NCBI GenBank assembly: GCA_018433975.1
Contig: JAHDQE010000044.1
Location: 1-64,000 of the forward strand
Length of the DNA stretch: 64,000 nt
Direction of reading: 5' to 3'
Source of the DNA: Ornatilinea sp.
GTDB taxonomy: Bacteria > Chloroflexota > Anaerolineae > Anaerolineales > Anaerolineaceae
Every line of letters starts with the position of its first letter. Within the stretch, counting starts at the first letter, position 1. Both the position numbers and the translations under genes were made by a program. Positions 54,363 through 63,293 of this stretch are shown one piece after another. Below the pieces are notes generated by a model. The model worked only from the letters and a program-made list of their open reading frames with translations, ran no database searches and was not told the DNA's origin.

Positions 54363-55151
54363 GTGAAAAGAAAAATCCCCTTGGCTGGCCTTCAAAAGAG
54401 CCCGTCCTTTTTTCTGTACCACCTTTCCTGGAGCGCAATAGATTGGCTCTATCCTCCCCATTGTGCCAGTTGCGGTAAGCCGGGGTTCCGGCTTTGTCCC
54501 GATTGTCTGCAACAAATACAAACGTTAAACAACTCCTTTTGTCCCGTTTGCGGTCGCCCGTATAATATAAATATAAACACACTTTGTACATCTTGCGGTG
54601 AATCACCGCCACATTTTCGGGCTCTCCGGTCATGGGCCTATTACGAAGGACCATTAAGAGACGCGATTCACGCTTTAAAATATAAACGGGATATTGGGTT
54701 GGGAGAAAACTTGGCACAGCACCTCATTACACTCTTCAAACAGCAAAACTGGCAGGTTGATGTAATAGCGCCTATTCCTTTAGGAAAAGAGCGCAGTGAA
54801 GAACGGGGATATAACCAATCCCATTTTCTGGCTTTGCCCATCGCGCTTTCATGTGGTATAACCTACAAACCCAATATTGTAAAACGCACCCGAAACACTC
54901 CGTCTCAGGTTGGTCTTAACACCCACGAACGCCTACAGAATGTACAGGGAGCATTTTGGGGAGATGCACAATATCTGAAAGGGAAATCTGTTTTATTGGT
55001 AGATGATGTAACCACAACCGGAGCAACAATCCAGGCTTGCGCAGAAGCATGTCACAGCGCACTGGCTGCAAATGTTTATGGCCTTACCCTGGCCAGAACA
55101 CCTTTAGCTCATTCAACCGGTCAGAAATCCAACATCCCTCTGGGCGGTTGA
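54363..55151 (+). CDS. comF: ComF-family phosphoribosyltransferase-like protein
   Basis: A 262-residue protein: two zinc-ribbon CxxC pairs (CASCGKPG...CPDC and CPVCG...CTSCG), then a phosphoribosyltransferase fold with the PRPP loop VLLVDDVTTTGATI. ComF homologues take part in DNA uptake and possibly in helicase function. It uses a GTG start 8 bases after the tadC stop, which suggests cotranscription with the pilus genes; a link between the pilus and competence is possible but not shown. Confidence 0.9.
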   Translation: MKRKIPLAGLQKSPSFFLYHLSWSAIDWLYPPHCASCGKPGFRLCPDCLQQIQTLNNSFCPVCGRPYNININTLCTSCGESPPHFRALRSWAYYEGPLRDAIHALKYKRDIGLGENLAQHLITLFKQQNWQVDVIAPIPLGKERSEERGYNQSHFLALPIALSCGITYKPNIVKRTRNTPSQVGLNTHERLQNVQGAFWGDAQYLKGKSVLLVDDVTTTGATIQACAEACHSALAANVYGLTLARTPLAHSTGQKSNIPLGG

Positions 55152-55200
55152 CAAGCAATGCCATTTCAACACTCAATACATAATTTGAAGGAGGAATGCT

Positions 55201-55779
55201 ATGGCTCTCGAAATTGAAATCTTTGCAAAGAACATGGAAGTAACCGATCGGGTCAGTGAATATGTCAACAAAAAAGTTTCTAAATTGGATAAGTTCCTTG
55301 GTAATATTGATGAAACTCGAGTTGATCTGGCATATCTGAAATCTGCCAGAAATGCAGCTGACCGGCAGGTAGCACAAATCACCATCCGGGGCAAGGGCTT
55401 CATTCTCCGCTCCGAAGAGAGAGCTGACGACCTTTTTGCCGCCATTGATGCTGCCGTAGATAAAATCGAACGCCAGATCAAGCGTTTCAAGGGAAAGCGA
55501 AATCGTGGACGTGGGGATGGATTCAATACAAAAGAAATGATGACTCAGGCAGAAATCGCCATGGAGGCTGCTGAAGAAGAGTTCGAAGATGAACCCGTGA
55601 TCGCACGCCGAAAGCAATTCACTCTGATCCCTATGGATGAAAAAGAAGCCATTGAACAAATGAAATTGCTTGGGCACGAAGATTTCTTCGTCTTTTACAA
55701 TGTCAATACCAGTGCCATTAATGTGCTTTACCATCGCCGGGATGGAACTTATGGCTTGATCGAGCCCCAGGTAGGATAA
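55201..55779 (+). CDS. hpf: Ribosome hibernation promoting factor, long form
   Basis: A 192-residue protein. The N-terminal S30AE domain (about 1-105; IEIFAKNMEVTDRVSEYVNK, IRGKGFILRSEERADDLFA) and the C-terminal dimerisation domain (about 135-190; FTLIPMDEKEAIEQMKLLG, VLYHRRDGTYGLIEP) together identify the long form that makes 100S ribosome dimers. GGAGG precedes the ATG. A strong terminator follows. Confidence 0.95.
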   Translation: MALEIEIFAKNMEVTDRVSEYVNKKVSKLDKFLGNIDETRVDLAYLKSARNAADRQVAQITIRGKGFILRSEERADDLFAAIDAAVDKIERQIKRFKGKRNRGRGDGFNTKEMMTQAEIAMEAAEEEFEDEPVIARRKQFTLIPMDEKEAIEQMKLLGHEDFFVFYNVNTSAINVLYHRRDGTYGLIEPQVG

Positions 55780-55795
55780 ATCAAACCAAGTCTTC

Positions 55796-55828
55796 AAGAA
55801 ACGGCGGGCGAAAAACCCGCCGTTTCTT
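55796..55828. terminator. Intrinsic terminator after hpf
   Basis: A perfect 13-bp stem AAGAAACGGCGGG (arms 55796-55808 and 55816-55828), 7-base loop, followed by CTTT. It lies 16 bases after the hpf stop. Confidence 0.88.
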
Positions 55829-55917
55829 CTTTAAATGAAGATGCGCATCTTATCATGCACCAGATGTGATATGATATAATCTAGTTTGTTAAAATTTCCA
55901 GGTAAGGCGAAGGACTT

Positions 55918-56481
55918 ATGATCGACGTAAACGAATTGCGAAAAGGTGTTACATTTCTGTTAGATGGTAATCTCTATAAAGTCACTGATTATCAACATCA
56001 CAAACCAGGGCGTGGTAAAGCAACCATTCGGATTAAAGCCTCCAATCTCAGAACCGGTGCGAACATTGAAAAAACCTTTAACTCAGGTGACCGGGTTGAA
56101 GATGTCCGGTTGGATTATCACAATGTCCAATATCTCTATACCGATGGTGACTTTTTCTATTTTATGGATTTAGAAACCTACGAACAACCTGCCATCCCCA
56201 AATCGGTTATTGGAGATACGGAAGGCTATCTGAAGGCAGAATTAGAAGTTAAACTTACCTTCTTTAATAACGAAGCTCTTGATATTGAACTTCCGACCTC
56301 AGTGGATCTTCTGGTAACCGGTGCTGAACCGGCCGTTCGTGGAGATACCGCCACTGGCGTGACTAAAAAAGTTGAGCTTGAAACGGGACTGCAAGTTGGC
56401 GTTCCCAGCTTTGTTGTGGAAGGTGACGTAATCCGCGTAGATACACGTACAGGAGAGTATGTTACCCGGGTTACAGAGTAG
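55918..56481 (+). CDS. efp: Elongation factor P
   Basis: A 187-residue EF-P of normal three-domain length that rescues ribosomes stalled at polyproline stretches. The tip of the loop that enters the peptidyl-transferase centre reads HHKPGRGKAT, putting Arg at position 32 where many EF-Ps have Lys (PGKG). The C-terminal GLQVGVPSFVVEGDVIRVDT is conserved. The Arg suggests either rhamnosylation, as in EarP-containing bacteria, or an unmodified EF-P. A TATAAT lies about 45 bases upstream. Confidence 0.96.
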   Translation: MIDVNELRKGVTFLLDGNLYKVTDYQHHKPGRGKATIRIKASNLRTGANIEKTFNSGDRVEDVRLDYHNVQYLYTDGDFFYFMDLETYEQPAIPKSVIGDTEGYLKAELEVKLTFFNNEALDIELPTSVDLLVTGAEPAVRGDTATGVTKKVELETGLQVGVPSFVVEGDVIRVDTRTGEYVTRVTE

Positions 56482-56517
56482 AACCAATCCGCTTTAAATC
56501 AAAGAATATAAAAAAGC

Positions 56518-56544
56518 ACTGTCCTCTTTGTTGAGGACAGTTTT
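56518..56544 (+). terminator. Intrinsic terminator after efp
   Basis: A perfect 9-bp stem ACTGTCCTC (arms 56518-56526 and 56533-56541), 6-base loop, then TTT. It ends 17 bases before the next ATG, so it may also shape translation of that gene. Confidence 0.8.
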
Positions 56545-56560
56545 AAATCAGGATCAATTA

Positions 56561-56890
56561 ATGCGCACACCTGCAGGAACTGAATGCAAATATTTCTTTG
56601 GCGATTATTACCGCGGCAAAAACCATGAAGAATGCCGTCTGATAGGCAACGCAGCGCCTCCTCATCACTGGACGCCTGATCTATGTCAAAACTGCCCCGT
56701 GCCTCACATTCTTTTGGCTAATTCCTGCCCTAATATGGTTTTGACCGCCCAGGTGAAACGTCAGTTACTGGGATTTAAACGTCAGGTAATCGTGTCCGCA
56801 TATTGCACAAAATCACAACAAAACGTGAAAGAACCCGAAATTGGCTGTGGTCAATGCCACCCACTTCCCCCAATTTTCACCGAAAAATGA
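56561..56890 (+). CDS. Small Cys-rich uncharacterised protein
   Basis: A 109-residue soluble protein with eight cysteines: TECKYFFGDYYRG, EECRLI, DLCQNCPVP, NSCPNM, AYCTK and GCGQCHP. The pattern suggests binding of zinc or an Fe-S cluster. I recognise no named domain. ATG 56561 was chosen because the upstream extension lies inside the terminator stem. Its stop overlaps the ATG of the next gene (ATGA), so it is coupled to a HAD protein. Confidence 0.72.
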   Translation: MRTPAGTECKYFFGDYYRGKNHEECRLIGNAAPPHHWTPDLCQNCPVPHILLANSCPNMVLTAQVKRQLLGFKRQVIVSAYCTKSQQNVKEPEIGCGQCHPLPPIFTEK

Positions 56891-58053
56891 GTCTCTCCAA
56901 ATTAACTATCCTATGTGATTTAGATGACACCCTGTTGAAGAACGACTTCAACACTTTCCTTCCTGCATACCTCAAAGCCTTCGGTAAAACCGTTAATGCA
57001 AGTACCTTGCTTCCGGATAACGTCTTCATCCCTAATCTTTTGTCCGGAACAGAAAAAATGATTGCCAACCAATCCCCGACGCATACGCTTCAAGATGTTT
57101 TTGATGAGGCTTTTTTCCCGGCAATAAAACAGAATAAATCAACATTTGAACCGACCATCCATCAATTTTATGATGAAGTTTTTCAAACGCTTCGGTCTTT
57201 AACCGCTCCCTTTGCAGAAAGCAAAAATATCATTGAATACACCCTGAAGAACCATCCTCATACCGTCATTGCTACCAATCCACTCTTCCCTATTACAGCC
57301 ACCGCGCAGCGCCTGGAGTGGGCCGGTATACCGATTAACAACTACTCGTATTCACTGGTAACCACCTATGAGTCTTTCCACTTTTCCAAGCCTCACGTTT
57401 CTTATTATGCTGAAATCCTGGGTCAGCTTGGCTGGCCGGATAACCTTGCCGTGATGATCGGAAATGACCTTGAGGAAGATATTCGCCCGGCGTCCATTCT
57501 TGGTTTGCCCACCTATTGGATCACCACTACGCTGGAAAAGCCCGAGTTCAATCGCCACCCCCTTAGCACACAGGGCGGTCTTAGTGGCGTCGTTCCCTGG
57601 TTAGAGAACCTATCAAAAGCAACAAATGGTTCCTCTCCTTTGCCTGCAAAAAGTTTACCGGCTGTGCTCAGATCCACTCCCGCGGTGATTGACACGTTTA
57701 TTAATCGAAACAGCACCAACGGTACCAATAAACAAACCTTCAAAGACCCAACCGTTGCACGGTTTATCTTTGAATTGGCCCAACACGAGTTAGATCACTT
57801 GGCGGATTTACAGGCTTTTCAAACAAAATCCGGCGTTAACTCTTCTTATGAAACCAGCCTCCAGGCTATTGACCAGGAGGCCGGCAATTTACAAATTTTC
57901 TTTGATCAAAGAAAAAACTTGTTGGCAAAGATTACAAAAATCCTGTCGACACCTGCTTCTTCTGACAATCAGGATTTCCTCGCATTTCTCAAAACAGTTT
58001 CTCAAACAGACCAGGACCTGATTCGAAGAATTAAAAAGATTCTCCAGAACTGA
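56887..58053 (+). CDS. HAD-superfamily hydrolase with a helical C-terminal extension
   Basis: A 388-residue protein. The HAD core (about 1-235) has motif I LCDLDDTLL, motif II in TVIATNPL, Lys in FHFSKPHVSY and motif IV MIGNDLEEDI. The remaining 150 residues are helical, with ELAQHELDHLADLQAF reminiscent of DinB-like metal sites, then charged helices. The substrate is unknown. The start overlaps the Cys-rich gene by 4 bases, and the 3' end is convergent with the next gene, leaving a 1-base gap. Confidence 0.8.
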   Translation: MSLSKLTILCDLDDTLLKNDFNTFLPAYLKAFGKTVNASTLLPDNVFIPNLLSGTEKMIANQSPTHTLQDVFDEAFFPAIKQNKSTFEPTIHQFYDEVFQTLRSLTAPFAESKNIIEYTLKNHPHTVIATNPLFPITATAQRLEWAGIPINNYSYSLVTTYESFHFSKPHVSYYAEILGQLGWPDNLAVMIGNDLEEDIRPASILGLPTYWITTTLEKPEFNRHPLSTQGGLSGVVPWLENLSKATNGSSPLPAKSLPAVLRSTPAVIDTFINRNSTNGTNKQTFKDPTVARFIFELAQHELDHLADLQAFQTKSGVNSSYETSLQAIDQEAGNLQIFFDQRKNLLAKITKILSTPASSDNQDFLAFLKTVSQTDQDLIRRIKKILQN

Positions 58054-58054
58054 C

Positions 58055-59023
58055 TCATCCTGATTTGTCAGGAAGTTCCTCGCTGGAATTGGCGGAAGGC
58101 AGTTCTTCAGCTGTCGATTTCGATTCAACCCGGAACACATCCAGAATCCTTCGCACAATTTCATACACCACATTCTGTTTAAACCCGGTAATCCAGGCAA
58201 ACAAATAAATGACCACCGGAGATTGAATACTATCCACATCTCCTCCGGCAGTCAGCGAAAAGAAACCGGCCTGAAAAACCAGAAAAGTGAATGCTCCAAG
58301 CCCCACCCCCAGTATCGGCGTAGTGATGTACCACATCCAATACTGGCTGTCAAAATCCTGCTCATCTGCTGTGTGTTTCCACAAAGCATACAACCCGCCG
58401 ACCACGCCCCCCATTCCTCCCCACAAAAGAGCGTTAGCCAGATGAGAGAACTGCACCGCACCCGTCGTAGCTGGAAGCGCAAAGATGTATCCATTCGAGA
58501 ACAGACTGGTCTGGAAGATCCCCACGCCCATCACCACTAACCAAATCACTTCATAAAATAGAAGCCAGGGGGCAAACTTCCTGGTGGCAACGCGAACCCG
58601 TTGGTTAAATGCAATCCGGTGCTCAACCTCACTCAGGTATCGATCCGCCTCCTCGATATTCTCTTTTCCGGACAGCAAATAGTTCCTTGCCTGTTGAAGT
58701 TTTTCCTGCAAAATATTTGCCAACTTTAAATTATTGACCTGTTCATTGATCCCTTGTTGGGCAGCTTCTAACCTCTTCCAAAAATTTCGGATATACTGCT
58801 GGCTGACCAATAAATTAATGACTTCTTCGTTTGGCGGCAGATTTAATTGTTCCGGCAAGGGAACATCCTCTTCCGGTACACCCACCAACCCCATGGCTTC
58901 AATTTTTTCCTCAACCGGCTCAACAGCCCCCATGGGGCGGTCCCCCTCCTCACCGCGCAGTTCTTCTATAAGTGAATCCTCTGACAAGACCTTATTCTCT
59001 GGAGAAAGTTCCTCAACTCCCAT
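58055..59023 (-). CDS. Uncharacterised membrane protein
   Basis: A 322-residue protein. An acidic, Glu-rich N-terminal 75 residues is followed by a helical, coiled-coil-like segment (FWKRLEAAQQGINEQVNNL, about 80-150). Then come four hydrophobic helices (about 155-180, 190-220, 235-255, 270-290) and a short acidic tail. No enzyme motif is seen. GGAGGG lies 6 bases before the ATG. It may be a stress or scaffold protein; nothing nearby indicates a function. Confidence 0.75.
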   Translation of the reverse strand: MGVEELSPENKVLSEDSLIEELRGEEGDRPMGAVEPVEEKIEAMGLVGVPEEDVPLPEQLNLPPNEEVINLLVSQQYIRNFWKRLEAAQQGINEQVNNLKLANILQEKLQQARNYLLSGKENIEEADRYLSEVEHRIAFNQRVRVATRKFAPWLLFYEVIWLVVMGVGIFQTSLFSNGYIFALPATTGAVQFSHLANALLWGGMGGVVGGLYALWKHTADEQDFDSQYWMWYITTPILGVGLGAFTFLVFQAGFFSLTAGGDVDSIQSPVVIYLFAWITGFKQNVVYEIVRRILDVFRVESKSTAEELPSANSSEELPDKSG

Positions 59024-59178
59024 CAGCTTCCCTCCTGCAGATAACCTGCGTAGACCCTATAGTTCATCCAAATGATTATATTTATTATAGAGGATTACGC
59101 TTTCAAAAACACGGCCCGCGCTCATTTTTGTATCACTTATGGAATTACTACAGATTTGGCTGCCGATAAAGAAGCTTT

Positions 59179-60006
59179 TTAAGAGGCAGATAAAATATGC
59201 CGGGGGTAAGATCCCAGAACACGCAGCATTGTGGCATATTCCCTTAAATTTTCCAGGGCGCGCATCACAACCGGATTCTCAATCGTGCCTGCCAGGTCAA
59301 TATAAAATAAATAATCCCAGGGCTTCTCTACCAACGGACGTGATTCAATTTTGGTCAAATCGATATCCCGCAATGCAAATGTACTGAGTGCTTTGAAAAG
59401 CGCTCCCGGCTGGTTGCTCAGAGAAAAGACCAGCGTGGTCTTAGCATTTTTTTCAACAACCACGGGCTGGCGTTTAATGACCAGGAAGCGCGTGTAATTA
59501 GAAGGATCATCCTCTATTCCTTCTGCAAGAATTTCCATCCCGTAGAGTTCAGCAGCCCGCCGAGAAGCAATTGCCGCCACGGTAGTATCTTTTGCACTTG
59601 CCATCAGTTTCACCGCCCCGGCCGTATCATATACCGGCTCTGAGGTTGCAATTTCAAATTCTTTAATGCTGTTTCGGCATTGGTTCAACGCCTGTGGGTG
59701 GCTGATGACACGTCGTATTTCGGTAATCTTCGTGCCGGGCAGCGCAATCAAACAATGGCGCACTCGAAGATAATACTCACCCGTTATATATAATTCGTTT
59801 TCGGCCAACAAATCATAATTTTGATGAATACTACCCGCCCTGGAATTCTCAATGGGAATAAAACCAGCCTCACATTGTTGTGAGTTCACCGCCTGAAAGA
59901 CTCTATCGAAACTTTCCTGTGCCAAAGTGGTAATCTCTGGGCCAAAATATTCTATGGCGCCTGCTTCTGAGAAGGCTCCCGATTCACCTTGATAAGCTAC
60001 ACGCAT
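59179..60006 (-). CDS. pheA: Prephenate dehydratase
   Basis: A 275-residue monofunctional prephenate dehydratase making phenylpyruvate for phenylalanine. The catalytic domain (about 1-180) shows VAYQGESGAFSEAGA, GFIPIENSRAGSI, VISHPQALNQC and the Thr-containing YTRFLVI. An ACT domain follows (SNQPGALFKALSTFALRDI, LTKIESRP), which in the family binds phenylalanine for feedback control. Two ATGs lie in tandem; the second (60006) is 5 bases from GGAG. It is the last gene of the aromatic operon. Confidence 0.94.
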   Translation of the reverse strand: MRVAYQGESGAFSEAGAIEYFGPEITTLAQESFDRVFQAVNSQQCEAGFIPIENSRAGSIHQNYDLLAENELYITGEYYLRVRHCLIALPGTKITEIRRVISHPQALNQCRNSIKEFEIATSEPVYDTAGAVKLMASAKDTTVAAIASRRAAELYGMEILAEGIEDDPSNYTRFLVIKRQPVVVEKNAKTTLVFSLSNQPGALFKALSTFALRDIDLTKIESRPLVEKPWDYLFYIDLAGTIENPVVMRALENLREYATMLRVLGSYPRHILSAS

Positions 60007-60017
60007 CATTTCTCCTT

Positions 60018-60461
60018 TTATTTGGGTTCAGCAAGATAACGAACCAGGGCTTCTAGCCCGAGTAAATAAGAACGCCAACCAAATCCCGCCACCGTACCAA
60101 TACACACGGGAGCAGTCAATGATACCTGCCGAAATTCTTCACGAGCCTGAATATTCGACAGGTGTACCTCTACCACGGGAATCGTTATTGCAGCAATTGC
60201 ATCCCGTAAAGCCACCGATGTATGAGTATATCCACCCGGATTGAACACAACTCCGTCAGCCCACTCCTGTGCCTGATGCAATTGATCAATCAGTCCTCCC
60301 TCATGGTTGGATTGAAAAGTGCGAACTTCCACATTCAAAGCCTGTCCTGCCTCTACCATACGATGATTGAGGTCATCAAAAGTCATCTTCCCATAAATTC
60401 CCGGTTCACGGCTTCCCAGTAAATTTAAGTTTGGGCCGTGCAGAACCAAAATCGACTGCAT
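60018..60461 (-). CDS. aroQ: 3-dehydroquinate dehydratase, type II
   Basis: A 147-residue type II enzyme that removes water from 3-dehydroquinate. Catalytic elements include [20 protein letters not shown] with the active-site Tyr, the [11 protein letters not shown] motif and [16 protein letters not shown] precedes the ATG. It lies between aroKB and pheA with short gaps. Confidence 0.96.
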   Translation of the reverse strand: MQSILVLHGPNLNLLGSREPGIYGKMTFDDLNHRMVEAGQALNVEVRTFQSNHEGGLIDQLHQAQEWADGVVFNPGGYTHTSVALRDAIAAITIPVVEVHLSNIQAREEFRQVSLTAPVCIGTVAGFGWRSYLLGLEALVRYLAEPK

Positions 60462-60495
60462 ACTTCCTCCATTTTATAAAGAAAATTTTTAAACG

Positions 60496-62052
60496 CTACA
60501 TTTTAAGCAGCAGTTCCTCCCAGTTGGGAATATCAACGGCAGGGATCGTTTCTCCAAGTCCTGTAGGGATCGCAAATTGAACCTTACCTTTGGAGCGCTT
60601 CTTATCCATTTTCATTCCACGGATGATTTCTCTCCGATCCAGATTTTGAGGAATATCCGTGGGTAGCCCCAAAGCGGAAAGATTTTTCTTAAGCTGGTCC
60701 GAAAGTCCGGGTTGGATAATTCCACACATTTCAGCAAGGTGGGTTTCAACCACCAGCCCAATTGCCACCGCTTCACCATGAGAGATTTGGTACGTCGAGG
60801 CCAGCTCTACACCATGTCCAATCGTATGCCCCAGGTTGAGCACCTTGCGCAGGCCTTTCTCATAAGGATCCTGTGTGATAACCCGTGCCTTAACAGCCGT
60901 TGCACGCCGTATCACAGTTTCCGCTTCTTCTCTGATGGCCGGCAGCCCCTGCCCGCACCATTCAAACAAAACCGGATCACCGATCACGCCATGTTTAAAG
61001 GCTTCCGCCAGACCGGCCCGCCATTCTCTATCCGGCAGCGTCTTCAGCAACTCCGGATCTGCCAGCACCAGTCGCGGAGCATGAAATGCCCCGATTAAAT
61101 TTTTCCCTTTAGAAAGGTTGGCCCCTGTTTTGCCCCCCAGGCTGGAATCCACCATTGCCAGTACCGAAGTCGGAATATTGATCCAATCCACGCCGCGCAG
61201 AAAAGTAGCCGCAGCGAACCCGGCTAAATCCCCCACCACGCCGCCCCCCATTGCAATTACAATTCCTTTCCGGTCCAATTTTGCCTCTGAGAAAGCTTCC
61301 CACAACTGAACGACTGTTTCAATATGCTTGTTAGTCTCGCCCGGCTCAATCCGCACCTCGCTGGCGGCAATTCCATCCGCTCTCAGTCCATCCAGAAGCC
61401 GGTTGGAATAATAACGGCCTACATTTTTGTCCGTGACCAGAACAGCCGGACGGTCCAAGCCGCGTTCCTTCAGTAGTTTGCCCAATTCAGACAATTCTCC
61501 CGATTGAATCAAAACATCATAAGCCTGCCCCATCCCGGCTACATGGAAAACTCCGGTCAGGATTTGTATCTGATAAGAGATTTCTTCCGGGGAAATTTTT
61601 TCAACTTCCACTGAATTCTCAAAGGACGCATAATGCTCTTCCCGGTCAGCCAATAATTTCACCAATTTCTGCCGGGCATTTCCATCCAACAAGGGCCGTT
61701 GAATAGAATCCCCTTCAAGTCTTTCCAGAAGAGTCTCAATCGGGGCACGCAGGCAAACGACCGCACCCTGTCGTTCTGCCAGTTCTCGATTCTCGGTATC
61801 CAGCAGCGCCCCTCCTCCAAGGGCGATCACATAAGACCCTGATAAATTCGAACAAGCTTGTTCAAGCATCTCTCGTTCTAATTTCCGAAACGCAGATTCA
61901 CCGGATTTCGCAAAGATCTCGGGAATCATCATACCGGAATGTTCTTCAATTCGTTCATCTAAATCGATAAATTCTCTGTCCAGCTCTTCTGCAAGCCTTT
62001 TGCCGGCAGTGGTCTTTCCACTTCCGGGAGGTCCATAAATAAACAATTTCAT
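60496..62052 (-). CDS. aroKB: Bifunctional shikimate kinase / 3-dehydroquinate synthase
   Basis: A 518-residue fusion. Residues about 1-165 are shikimate kinase: Walker A GPPGSGKTTAG, DLDERIEEHSG and IALGGGALL. Residues about 180-515 are 3-dehydroquinate synthase: NAD region GGGVVGDLAGFAA, metal ligands around EAFKHGVI and LNLGHTIGHGVE, and HGEAVAIG. AroK-AroB fusions are known in Thermotoga. ATG 62052 follows GGAAGGG; the longer frame to 62115 would overlap aroC and lacks a site. One protein thus supplies steps 2 and 5 of the shikimate pathway. Confidence 0.95.
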   Translation of the reverse strand: MKLFIYGPPGSGKTTAGKRLAEELDREFIDLDERIEEHSGMMIPEIFAKSGESAFRKLEREMLEQACSNLSGSYVIALGGGALLDTENRELAERQGAVVCLRAPIETLLERLEGDSIQRPLLDGNARQKLVKLLADREEHYASFENSVEVEKISPEEISYQIQILTGVFHVAGMGQAYDVLIQSGELSELGKLLKERGLDRPAVLVTDKNVGRYYSNRLLDGLRADGIAASEVRIEPGETNKHIETVVQLWEAFSEAKLDRKGIVIAMGGGVVGDLAGFAAATFLRGVDWINIPTSVLAMVDSSLGGKTGANLSKGKNLIGAFHAPRLVLADPELLKTLPDREWRAGLAEAFKHGVIGDPVLFEWCGQGLPAIREEAETVIRRATAVKARVITQDPYEKGLRKVLNLGHTIGHGVELASTYQISHGEAVAIGLVVETHLAEMCGIIQPGLSDQLKKNLSALGLPTDIPQNLDRREIIRGMKMDKKRSKGKVQFAIPTGLGETIPAVDIPNWEELLLKM

Positions 62053-62074
62053 TCTTCCCTTCCTGTTCAAGTGT

Positions 62075-63253
62075 TCAATCTTGCTGCGGCCAGTAAAGAT
62101 GCCCACGGTCTTCAAGCTTGAGATCTGAAAGATTCTGTTGGCGCAAACTCAAAAAACGAGTTCGAATTTCCTGCATGGAATCACCTCCTAGCTTTTCCAA
62201 TAAAGCATCAGCCAGGACAAAAGCTACCATAGCTTCCACCACCGGGACGGCACGCGGCACAGGGCAAAAATCGGATCGTTCATATTCCGTCTGGCTTTCC
62301 GCACCGGAAGCCAGGTCAACGGATTGCTGGGGTGTCAGAGTGGACGCAATGGGTTTCATGGCTGCCCTCAGGATCACCGGCTGCCCGTTGCTAATACCAC
62401 CTTCAATCCCTCCGGCGCGATTCGTGGGTCTGATCAAATCTTCTCCCTCTAAAAGCACCGCATCATGTGCCTGCGTACCCGGCAATCGCGTATTTTGAAA
62501 TGCCGGACCAATTTCAACACCCTTTATAGCCGGAATGCTCAACGCGGCTGCTCCCAATCTGGCGTCCAGACGACGATCCCAATGGACGTAGGAGCCCAAT
62601 CCGGCCGGCAATCCATGCGCTACCACTTCAATGACTCCACCGAGGGTGTCCCTGGCCTGCATAATCTCCTGCACCCGCTTTCTCATGTCTTCAGCCGCCC
62701 CCGGTTCCGGGCAGCGCACCTCTGACTTTTCGGCTTCCTGAATTCGTTCTTCAAGCGACAACCCGGAGAGATCTGCTTCCACCTCACCAAGAGAACACAC
62801 GTATCCCCCTACCTGAATGCCAAACTGATTGAGAAAATGACGGCAGACCGCCCCCACCGCTACCCTGGCTGCCGTCTCCCTGGCAGAAGCGCGCTCCAGA
62901 GCCGGGCGCAAATCAGAAAATCCATATTTCGACGCACCGCTCAAGTCAGCATGTCCGGGTCTGGGACGCGTAAAAGAGTCAATTTCTTTTCCCAACCAGC
63001 GGGAATGATTGAGATTTTCAATTTGAATCGCCACAGGAGAGCCAATTGTCACCCCCTCCATAACGCCACTCAATATCTTTCCACGGTCACGTTCCAGCTT
63101 CATCCGCGGGCCACTTCCAACGCCCCGCTGGCGCCTTTCGAGCTGCTGATTGATAACCTCTTCGTTCAACGGCAGTCCGGCCGGCAACCCCTCTAAAATT
63201 GCTACCAAGCTCGGCCCATGGGATTCTCCCGCAGTTAAAAACCTTAACCTCAT
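62075..63253 (-). CDS. aroC: Chorismate synthase
   Basis: A 392-residue enzyme converting EPSP to chorismate with reduced FMN. Conserved parts include TAGESHGPSLVAILEGLPAG, RRQRGVGSGPRMK, RPGHADLSG, ERASARETAARVAVGA, and GGIEGGISNGQPVILR. It is encoded 40 bases downstream of aroE and 22 bases upstream of the aroKB start. Confidence 0.96.
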   Translation of the reverse strand: MRLRFLTAGESHGPSLVAILEGLPAGLPLNEEVINQQLERRQRGVGSGPRMKLERDRGKILSGVMEGVTIGSPVAIQIENLNHSRWLGKEIDSFTRPRPGHADLSGASKYGFSDLRPALERASARETAARVAVGAVCRHFLNQFGIQVGGYVCSLGEVEADLSGLSLEERIQEAEKSEVRCPEPGAAEDMRKRVQEIMQARDTLGGVIEVVAHGLPAGLGSYVHWDRRLDARLGAAALSIPAIKGVEIGPAFQNTRLPGTQAHDAVLLEGEDLIRPTNRAGGIEGGISNGQPVILRAAMKPIASTLTPQQSVDLASGAESQTEYERSDFCPVPRAVPVVEAMVAFVLADALLEKLGGDSMQEIRTRFLSLRQQNLSDLKLEDRGHLYWPQQD

Positions 63254-63293
63254 TATTCCACCTCGCTTATTCCAGCGTATCTCTTATGATTCG

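Noticed and set aside
54363-55151. comF as an adenine or orotate phosphoribosyltransferase
   Set aside because: The N-terminal double zinc ribbon is specific to the ComF family.
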